A stretch of 64,000 nucleotides of DNA, taken from contig JAHBXF010000002.1 in assembly GCA_019636615.1 (NCBI GenBank), positions 1,304,001-1,368,000 of the forward strand, written 5' to 3'. This document shows positions 43,794-50,540 of this stretch, in pieces. Both the position numbers and the translations under genes were made by a program. How positions within the stretch are numbered: position 1 is the stretch's first letter; every line of letters begins with the position of its first letter. Source of the DNA: Phycisphaeraceae bacterium (lineage in GTDB: Bacteria > Planctomycetota > Phycisphaerae > Phycisphaerales > UBA1924). A model generated the notes under the pieces. The model searched no databases. It saw nothing but the letters and a program-made list of their open reading frames with translations, and was not told the origin of the DNA.

Positions 43794-44732
43794 GTGCTCG
43801 AAACGAACCTGCTGGCACATATCGCCGCGCGCTCGGCCGGGCTGGCCCATGCCTTCCCCTGGGTTGAGGTCGGCCCCGGGGATGACTGCGCTGTGATTGA
43901 TCTCGGCGGTGGGCCGCTTCTGCTGAAAGTAGATCAGGTCGTTGAGGGCCGGCACTTTGTTGCCGGCACCCAGGCTCCCCTCATTGCGCGCAAAGCGCTG
44001 GGGCGCACCCTCTCAGACATCGCGGCGATGGGCGGTGAGGGCGTGTGCGGCCTGGCCGCGTGCGTGCTCGCGGCCGGAACATCTCAGCACGGCGCGACGG
44101 CTCTCTTTGATGCGCTCTTTGAGTGGGCGCAGACGTGGCGCTGCCCGATCGTCGGGGGTGATATTTCCACACATACCCAGCCGCAGGGCCCGCTCACACT
44201 CTCGATCAGTCTCTTGGGGCGTGCGCATCCATTACGCGGGCCCGTGCTGCGCTCGGGCGCGTGCGCCGGGGATTCGCTCTTTGTCACCGGCCGGCTGGGC
44301 GGCTCATTCGAGGCCGGCACCGGGTTGGGCCGGCACCTGGAAGTCACGCCACGCGTGGCCGAAGGGGCGTGGCTGGCGGAACATCTGGGGCCCTCGCTGC
44401 ACGCGATGATGGATGTATCTGATGGGTTGGGCATCGACAGCGGGCGGCTGGCCCGCGCCTCTGGTGTTCGCGTGATCATTGAGCGTGACGCCGTGCCTCT
44501 CAATGCCGGCGCCGCCATCGGCAACGCGCTGCTTGACGGCGAAGACTACGAACTGCTCTTCGCGGTGGCGTCAGAGGCCGCGGCCAGACTCCCCGCGGCC
44601 TTCCCGCATACCGGGGTGCCGATCGCACGAATCGGCCGGATCGAAGCACCGGACGCACGCGGCGCTGGGGCCTGGCTCATCGACGCCGCGGGCGAACGGG
44701 ATGTTTCTGACGTGGGTTGGCAGCACGGATGA
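43794..44732 (+). CDS. thiL: Thiamine-monophosphate kinase
   Basis: Phosphorylates thiamine monophosphate to the active cofactor thiamine pyrophosphate. The 312-residue product has the family motifs GPGDDCAVID, KVDQVVEGRHF, ARKALGRTLSDIAAMGG, VGGDIS, MMDVSDGLGIDSGRLA and GEDYELLFAV. The GTG at 43794 gives the expected N terminus; extending upstream adds 24 Pro/Ser-rich residues. It is followed by tsaE on the same strand after 64 bp. Confidence 0.93.
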   Translation: MLETNLLAHIAARSAGLAHAFPWVEVGPGDDCAVIDLGGGPLLLKVDQVVEGRHFVAGTQAPLIARKALGRTLSDIAAMGGEGVCGLAACVLAAGTSQHGATALFDALFEWAQTWRCPIVGGDISTHTQPQGPLTLSISLLGRAHPLRGPVLRSGACAGDSLFVTGRLGGSFEAGTGLGRHLEVTPRVAEGAWLAEHLGPSLHAMMDVSDGLGIDSGRLARASGVRVIIERDAVPLNAGAAIGNALLDGEDYELLFAVASEAAARLPAAFPHTGVPIARIGRIEAPDARGAGAWLIDAAGERDVSDVGWQHG

Positions 44733-44796
44733 CACCCCTCGCCTCGACAGTGAGCGTACCTTCATCCCTACGCCCGCACAGTCAAGAGCAGGTGAG

Positions 44797-45447
44797 ATGC
44801 CCACACCGATCACACGCACGACCAACAGCGAAGCAGAGACCCGCGCCCTGGGGGCGGGTGTGGCCGACCTCCTGAAGCCCGGGGATGTCCTGACGCTGCG
44901 CGGCGATCTTGGTGCCGGCAAAACGACGTTTCTCCGCGGTCTTGTCGAACACCTGGGGGTAGACCCCGCGCTGGTTTCGAGCCCGACCTATGTGATCGTG
45001 AACGAATATCCGTGCCCGGATGGACAACCGATACCCGGTGTGATCCATGTCGACGCCTACCGGCTCACCGGCGGGGATGACCTGGAAGCGGCCGGGTGGG
45101 ACAGGCTCTTCGATCATGGCCGACCCACGGGGCAGCGAATCGCGTTGATCGAGTGGCCCGACCGCATCGCGGACATTCTGACCGAAGCCGAAACAGCCGG
45201 CGTGGAGATCTCGCACGCCGGCGCGACGCGCAGAACCTTTGGCCTGACTTTCCCGCGGTCGTGGTCGGCCAGAGGTGGCATTGACCTCTTCGAATCCCGG
45301 CCGCCGGTGATCTGCCCGGTCACCGGGCGTTGGGTCAGCCCCACGTGCCCCACCTACCCGTTCGTCAACGCCAAAGCCCGCGACGCCGATCTCTACAAGT
45401 GGATCGTGCCGACCGACGAATCCTCGGAAGATGATTCGGGCGCCTGA
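44797..45447 (+). CDS. tsaE: TsaE, tRNA threonylcarbamoyladenosine biosynthesis ATPase, with C-terminal extension
   Basis: P-loop ATPase that activates the TsaB-TsaD complex making t6A37 in ANN-decoding tRNAs. Motifs are the Walker A GDLGAGKTTFLRG (residues about 36-48), SSPTYVIVNEYP, IHVDAYRL and LIEWPDRI. The typical length is about 150; this protein has 216 residues, with a tail containing ICPVTGRWVSPTCPTYPF, whose cysteines could bind a metal. ATG 44797 follows AGCAGGTGAG. The neighbouring thiL-tsaE arrangement occurs in other bacteria. Confidence 0.92.
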   Translation: MPTPITRTTNSEAETRALGAGVADLLKPGDVLTLRGDLGAGKTTFLRGLVEHLGVDPALVSSPTYVIVNEYPCPDGQPIPGVIHVDAYRLTGGDDLEAAGWDRLFDHGRPTGQRIALIEWPDRIADILTEAETAGVEISHAGATRRTFGLTFPRSWSARGGIDLFESRPPVICPVTGRWVSPTCPTYPFVNAKARDADLYKWIVPTDESSEDDSGA

Positions 45448-45485
45448 TTCTCTCGGCAAGCGTGCGGCTCGCCCGTGCGCGCGGG

Positions 45486-45491
45486 TACGCT
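45486..45491 (+). promoter_or_regulatory. Candidate -10, leaderless FAH-family mRNA
   Basis: TACGCT ends six bases before ATG 45498, with no Shine-Dalgarno. Confidence 0.45.
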
Positions 45492-45497
45492 TGCGGC

Positions 45498-46220
45498 ATG
45501 AACCTGCAGCGCACCGAGTACGGGGTCGCCGTTGAACTTCCCACCGGCGAGACGTTGCCGATACGCCACATCATCGGCGTGGGCATGAACTATGCCGCGC
45601 ACGCCGCCGAGCAGGGAAAGGGCGTGCCCGAGCGGCCGGTGCTCTTCACGAAGAACCCGGGCGCCGCGTGCCTGAGCGGCGACGACATCATCATTCCCCG
45701 GGCGTGCCGAGACCGCCCGCAGGTAGACTTTGAAGCGGAACTGGGCGTGATCATCGGGCGCAGGCCGGACGGCACGCTCGTGAAGGATGTCGCCAGGGCG
45801 GATGCGCTCTCGTGCGTGCTCGGGTATGTCGCGGCCAATGACGTATCGGCGCGGTGGTGGCAGAAAGAAGGCTCGGGCGGGCAGTTCAACCGGGGAAAGT
45901 CGTTCGATACGTTCTGCCCGATGGGGCCACGCGTGGTGCCCGCGGCGCGGATCGGCAATCCAGGCACGCTCCGCGTGGTATGCCGGCTCAACGGCCAGAC
46001 GATGCAGGACGCCCCGACAAGCGACATGATCTTCGACGTGCCCACGCTTGTTCACGAGATCAGCCGAGACACCACGCTCCTTCCGGGAACACTCATCCTC
46101 ACCGGCACCCCTTCGGGCGTGGGGATGGCGCGTTCTCCCCAGCGGTTCCTCGCGCCCGGGGACGTAGTCGAGGTTGAAATCAGCGATATCGGCGTCGTCA
46201 CCAACCGCGTGCGCGAATGA
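45498..46220 (+). CDS. Fumarylacetoacetate hydrolase (FAH)-family protein
   Basis: Member of the family of metal-dependent C-C bond hydrolases, isomerases and decarboxylases acting on acylpyruvate-type substrates. The 240-residue product has GVGMNYAAHA, PVLFTKNPGA, the metal-binding DFEAELGVIIGR, GKSFDTFCPMGP and TGTPSGVGM. Short FAH proteins of this size include acylpyruvase and oxaloacetate decarboxylase; the substrate cannot be read from sequence. Confidence 0.9.
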   Translation: MNLQRTEYGVAVELPTGETLPIRHIIGVGMNYAAHAAEQGKGVPERPVLFTKNPGAACLSGDDIIIPRACRDRPQVDFEAELGVIIGRRPDGTLVKDVARADALSCVLGYVAANDVSARWWQKEGSGGQFNRGKSFDTFCPMGPRVVPAARIGNPGTLRVVCRLNGQTMQDAPTSDMIFDVPTLVHEISRDTTLLPGTLILTGTPSGVGMARSPQRFLAPGDVVEVEISDIGVVTNRVRE

Positions 46221-46268
46221 CCCTCGCCCGCGCCGGCAGTGCTTAGACGCACGGCGTACCCCCGCGGC

Positions 46269-48779
46269 TCAGCGCGGGAGAAGCCCGGCGACACCCTGCT
46301 TCCACCGCTGTGTTCTACGGTCATCGGGGCCGTATACCTGCTCGGCACGCGAAGCGAGATCGGCCAGCATTGACTGGGCCTGTTCAACCTTGCCGCAGCG
46401 GAACAAAACGCCCGCGGTGAACTCCATCATCAGCAGTGAACGCTCGTGCAGTCTGCCGTGGAGGGTTTCGAGCCTGTCGAGAGTCACGGCTGCCTGTGCG
46501 ATCGCCCGCTCACCCTCGCCCGCGGCGAGCATCAACTCTGCGTAGTCTCGCACCACACCGCCCTCGGCCAGCAGCACCCAACGCCGCACACCCCGGCAGG
46601 CCGCAAGCGCATCGCTCAGCAGCCGCGCCGCCTCGTCTCGACGCCCCAGATCAAGCAGCACCAGCGCGAGGGCCCGCTCCGCGGCGATGGTTTCGGCGTG
46701 CTCCGGTCCCAGGGTCAGGGTGGCGGTCTCGATGGTGTCTCGCAGGTGCGCTTCGGCCTGCTCGGCCCGGCCGGTCAGGCGAAGAACATCGCGTGCATAC
46801 CCCCAACGCGCCCGCGTGGTGGTGATGGTTCCCGGCGCCAGCCTGTCAAAGACCGGCAACGCTCTGTCGTAGCACTCCTCGGCTTCTGAGAGCCGCCCGA
46901 GCGCGCGGTAGACCGCCGCGAGGTTGTAGGTCACAAACGCGGTGGGATGGGCCTCGGGGCCCAGCGCGCGGTTCATCCGCTCCACGGCTTCCAGTGCGAT
47001 GGGCAGGGCCTGCTCGGCCCGGCCCATGCGCATCTCGCTGTTGGCCAGCGAGTCGAGCGTTCTAGTGACTTCCTCCGAGTCTTCGCCGAAGACCCGACGC
47101 GCGATGTGAAGAGCGCGAGAGTACAACTCAACACCGACACCGGGGCGGCCCGCTTCCGAGTGAGCCTGCGCCAACTTCTTGACAGCCCTGAAATATTCCT
47201 CGCTCTGCTCGCCGCGTGTGCGCGCGTTGTAGGCCACGAGCCACTTCATGTGGCCCACGACCGCTTCCATCAGTTCGAGCGAGTCGTAGGTCACGGCGAG
47301 CGTAGTGCGCACGCCGGCCTCAACATCTTCGTGGCCGCTCAGAGCGCCGGCGTCGAGCCGGTGGGTCGCCTCGTCGAGCATGTCGGTGAGGGTCAGGTTG
47401 TGCCCACGCCCGGGGTCGGGCGCGGCGAGTTCGAAGACGCTCGAAAGGAAGTCGCTGAGAACCTGGGCTTTCTGCGCCTCAGAAAGCGCCGCGAGCCTTG
47501 CGGCCCTTTCTTCGTGGCTCAGCGTTTCGAAGCGCGTCGCCTGCTGCCACGCGTAGGCCGCGAAGACGGCCAGCCCCAGCACCGCGCCGCCGGCCGCGGA
47601 GAGCAGCGCCCTGTGGCGGCGGGCGTTTTTGCGCAGGACATAGAGGGCCGAATCGGCCTTCGCTGAAATGGCTTCGCCGCGCAGGAACCGGCGGATATCC
47701 GACGCGAGTTCCATCGCCGAGGGGTAACGGCGTTCGCGGTCTTTCTCCATGGCTCGGGCGACGATGGTCTCGATCTCGCCCCGCAAGCCGCGGGAAAGGC
47801 CCCCAAGCCGCGGGGGCTCCTCTTCCTGGATGCACCGCACGGCCTCGTGCAGCGGCAGCCCTGAAACGTCGTGCGGCTGCCTGCCCGAGAGCAGTTCGTA
47901 CAGAATCACGCCAAGCGAGTAGACATCCGAGCGGGTGTCGGCGCTCTCGTTGCCGCCGCCGATCTGCTCTGGGCTCATGTACGCCAGCGTGCCGATGAGG
48001 CGCCCCGCCTCGGTGTTCATCGTCGGCGTGGTGAGTTCGCCGCCGGTGATTCTCGCCACGCCGAAGTCGAGCACCTTGGGCACGGCGTGCTCGTGCGAGG
48101 TGTCCGAGGCGGTGACGACGCTCTCCGGCTCGGCGACAAGAATGTTCGCCGGCTTGAGGTCGCGGTGAATCACGCCGCGCTGGTGCGCATACTGCACGGC
48201 GTCGCACACGCGTGCGACGAGTTCGAGACGGTCTTTCATCGAAAGCGAAAGGTCGTCGGCGTAGACGTTGAGCGGCCTGCCGCGGATCAACTCCATGACG
48301 TAGTAGGGCTGCCGCCGGACAAGCCCTGGCGCATCGGCAATTTCGGCAACCCCGGATTCGTAGATGTGCGCGATGCCCGGGTGCTGCAACTGCCCCAGGA
48401 TGTGCGCCTCGTGCTCGAACCGGCGGAGCAACTCGTGGGAAAACACCCCGGCCCGAAGAACCTTGATCGCGACCGTGCGTCGTGGGCTCTCCTGGCGAGC
48501 CTCATACACCACCGCCATCCCACCCTCGCCGATCACCCGTACGAGTTCATAGTTCCCAAGCCGTGTCGGACACTCCTCGCCCCGGCTGCCCCTGAAGAGA
48601 GGCGCGTCGAGCGGGCCCCCGTCGCTGCCGGCATCGGCGGAGAGGAGTTGCCTGACCAGCGCGAGCAGCGCGGCGTCATCTCCGCACTGAGAACGGATGA
48701 ACGCCGCGCGCGATGGCCCGGGCAACTCCACGGCACGCTGAAAGATCTCGCTGGCGCGTCGGATCATCGCCGCGCTCAT
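46269..48779 (-). CDS. Hanks-type Ser/Thr protein kinase with TM helix and TPR domain
   Basis: The 836-residue product has an N-terminal region of about 70 residues, then a kinase domain at about 75-365 with P-loop IGEGGMAVVYEA, Lys in VAIKVL, HRDLKPANI (about 205), DFGVAR (about 237) and MSPEQ. A single TM segment lies at about 395-415 (GGAVLGLAVFAAYAW). The C-terminal 400 residues are helical repeats of the TPR type (LGPEAHPTAFVTYNLAAVYR). Its ATG overlaps the stop of the ECF sigma gene (ATGA), so the kinase is probably coupled to it and may regulate it by phosphorylation, as in ECF43-type pairs. Confidence 0.93.
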   Translation of the reverse strand: MSAAMIRRASEIFQRAVELPGPSRAAFIRSQCGDDAALLALVRQLLSADAGSDGGPLDAPLFRGSRGEECPTRLGNYELVRVIGEGGMAVVYEARQESPRRTVAIKVLRAGVFSHELLRRFEHEAHILGQLQHPGIAHIYESGVAEIADAPGLVRRQPYYVMELIRGRPLNVYADDLSLSMKDRLELVARVCDAVQYAHQRGVIHRDLKPANILVAEPESVVTASDTSHEHAVPKVLDFGVARITGGELTTPTMNTEAGRLIGTLAYMSPEQIGGGNESADTRSDVYSLGVILYELLSGRQPHDVSGLPLHEAVRCIQEEEPPRLGGLSRGLRGEIETIVARAMEKDRERRYPSAMELASDIRRFLRGEAISAKADSALYVLRKNARRHRALLSAAGGAVLGLAVFAAYAWQQATRFETLSHEERAARLAALSEAQKAQVLSDFLSSVFELAAPDPGRGHNLTLTDMLDEATHRLDAGALSGHEDVEAGVRTTLAVTYDSLELMEAVVGHMKWLVAYNARTRGEQSEEYFRAVKKLAQAHSEAGRPGVGVELYSRALHIARRVFGEDSEEVTRTLDSLANSEMRMGRAEQALPIALEAVERMNRALGPEAHPTAFVTYNLAAVYRALGRLSEAEECYDRALPVFDRLAPGTITTTRARWGYARDVLRLTGRAEQAEAHLRDTIETATLTLGPEHAETIAAERALALVLLDLGRRDEAARLLSDALAACRGVRRWVLLAEGGVVRDYAELMLAAGEGERAIAQAAVTLDRLETLHGRLHERSLLMMEFTAGVLFRCGKVEQAQSMLADLASRAEQVYGPDDRRTQRWKQGVAGLLPR

Positions 48780-49381
48780 CGTGCGCCCTCCTCGCCGAGG
48801 TCAAACCCTCTGAGCCTGGCGTGCAGAAATGACCGCGCGAAGCGCCAGTCACGGTTGATCGTCGCGAGAGAAACCCCCATGGCCTCGGCGGTTTCCTCGG
48901 CGGTCAGCCCGGCGAAGAACCTCAGCATCACCACGCGCGCCTGCCTCTCGTCAGCCGCTTCCAGTTCCTTCAGCGCTTCATCGAGCGCCAGCATGTCGGG
49001 CACGTTCAACGCAACGGGCAGGTCGGCGTGGTCGAGTTCGGTGCGCACCAGCCCCGCGCCGTGCTTGACGGCTTGTTTGCGGCGGGCCTGATCGATGAGG
49101 ATGTGGCGCATGGCTTTGGCCGCCGCGCCGAAGAAGTGCCCGCGGCCGTTCCAACCCGGGTCGCCGCCCTTGACCAGGCTGAGATACGCCTCGTGCACCA
49201 GCGCGGTGGGCTGCAGGGTGTTGCCCGCCGGCCCCCGCGCCAACTGACGGCGGGCCATGCCGCGCAACTCTTCGTAGACGAGCGGCAACAACTCACCGGC
49301 GGCGGAAGAGTCGCCCGCCGCGGCCTCTCGCAGCAGACGTGTGACGTTGTTGGAGGGCTCGCACGTCATCTTCTCGCCCAT
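48776..49381 (-). CDS. ECF-like sigma factor (PF07638 type)
   Basis: A 201-residue sigma-70 family factor of the kind abundant in Planctomycetota. Region 2 shows GELLPLVYEELRGMARRQL and TALVHEAYLSLV, then GHFFGAAAKAMRHILIDQARRK. Region 4 has VVMLRFFAGLTAEETAEAMGVSLATINRDWRFARSFL, a helix-turn-helix. It is translated in overlap with the kinase gene and preceded 30 bp upstream by a 6-TM membrane protein gene. Such factors usually lack a classical anti-sigma factor; here the kinase is the likely regulator. Confidence 0.94.
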   Translation of the reverse strand: MGEKMTCEPSNNVTRLLREAAAGDSSAAGELLPLVYEELRGMARRQLARGPAGNTLQPTALVHEAYLSLVKGGDPGWNGRGHFFGAAAKAMRHILIDQARRKQAVKHGAGLVRTELDHADLPVALNVPDMLALDEALKELEAADERQARVVMLRFFAGLTAEETAEAMGVSLATINRDWRFARSFLHARLRGFDLGEEGAR

Positions 49382-49411
49382 CCAGCCAGCACAGCGCCCG
49401 GGCCACGCGCT

Positions 49412-50131
49412 TCAGGCCGCCGCGCTGCGTGACTGCTCGCCGTCGCCATACGCCCCGATCTGAAACGCCCTGATGAGGCAGTGCCCGCAGATGCTCGCCA
49501 GCGCGATGCCCACCAGACCAAGCACGCACGCCACGAAGATCGAGACCACAGGGTGCACCGAACCCGCCAGCGACGATATCTGGGTGCGTGCGAGCGCCAG
49601 CCCGCCCGCGGCCAGCACGAGCGGCGCCCCGGCGAGCACGGCACGCACGAGAAACGGCCGAGACTCGCGCCGACGCACGAGAACAAGCGCCGCCGCGGCC
49701 AGGGCATAGACCCCCGCGCAGCCAACCCTGGCCAGCAACCACATCTTGAGGCTCACAGGCACGTCGCTGTTCTTCACCTGCAGCGCGCCGTTCACGCTCA
49801 GCCAGCCAAGAACAGAGCCCGCAAAGACGGATCCCGCGATGCACAAGAGCGTGAGCCCCTGCGCCTCGTGGTGCCGTCCCCGGGCGAAGAGCACCGCGAA
49901 GACCCCCGCGAGCATCACGATCACTTCAAAGCCGAAGAGCATCCAGACCGGGCGCTCTGTCACGACAAGGGCGACCACGGCCATCGCCGCGGCCGAGAGG
50001 GCCACCGCCACGCCGAGCAGGCCGAGGAAGAAGAGCAGAAAGCGTGGCACAGGGGTCGTGGGGATGGCAGTCATGGTGATGATTGTTGGTGGTACATCGG
50101 GTTCGTCTTGAATCTGCACCATCATCGGCAT
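49412..50131 (-). CDS. Six-helix membrane protein, unknown function
   Basis: The 239-residue product has six predicted helices, for example RFLLFFLGLLGVAVALSAA, WMLFGFEVIVMLAGVFAVLF and PVVSIFVACVLGLVGIALA. The short cytosolic ends carry MVQIQDEPDVPP at the N terminus. I do not recognise a family. The gap to the ECF sigma gene is only 30 bp, so it may be the first gene of that operon. The start at 50131 is one of several nearby ATGs and is uncertain. Confidence 0.6.
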   Translation of the reverse strand: MPMMVQIQDEPDVPPTIITMTAIPTTPVPRFLLFFLGLLGVAVALSAAAMAVVALVVTERPVWMLFGFEVIVMLAGVFAVLFARGRHHEAQGLTLLCIAGSVFAGSVLGWLSVNGALQVKNSDVPVSLKMWLLARVGCAGVYALAAAALVLVRRRESRPFLVRAVLAGAPLVLAAGGLALARTQISSLAGSVHPVVSIFVACVLGLVGIALASICGHCLIRAFQIGAYGDGEQSRSAAA

Positions 50132-50540
50132 TGAGCAAGACCCGCCCGCAGCCGTTCCGGGGCTCCCCCGCCAAGGGCGGTCATCCACGTGCGATAACCG
50201 AGGAAAAGCGCCAGGAGAGAGTATTCGCCTGTGAAGGTGGCGGCCGGGTTGATTCTCACCCACGCCCCGCGCCGATGACTCACGGTGCACCAGCCTGCTC
50301 ACGCACCCCCCATACGTGCAGAGCGAGTCCTCGGCCGATCCATGCCCGGAGCGCCGATCGACGTGGCACGCTACATCGCTTCCTACCGGCGGTTCCTCGC
50401 CCGCTGGGCGGGCCGGTACATGGGAACCCGCAGACGCCCGCAGAGCGTCACCGCCCCACCCTCGCTTGGCACACGCCGTGCGGGAAGAAGCCGGGGAAGC
50501 ACCCCCTGAGGGGGTCACACGCGGTCACGGGAGATACACC
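50132..50540. other. Divergent intergenic region upstream of fliD
   Basis: About 409 bp without a gene. A sigma-54-type element lies at 50466-50482, and a small hairpin ACCCCC/GGGGGT at 50501-50515 falls in the fliD leader. Longer in-frame extensions of fliD into this region look untranslated. No second promoter is convincing. Confidence 0.5.
50466..50482 (+). promoter_or_regulatory. Candidate sigma-54 (-24/-12) promoter of fliD
   Basis: TTGGCACACGCCGTGCG matches the RpoN consensus TTGGCACG-N4-TTGC at most positions. GG at 50468-50469 and GC at 50480-50481 are exactly 10 bp apart. Start of transcription would be near 50493, with a leader of about 48 nt to ATG 50541. RpoN control of flagellar genes is common. 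Confidence 0.55.

Noticed and set aside
50271..50278. GCCGATGA as a sigma-28 flagellar -10
   Set aside because: No TAAA-type -35 at the right distance; the sigma-54 element nearer the start is stronger.
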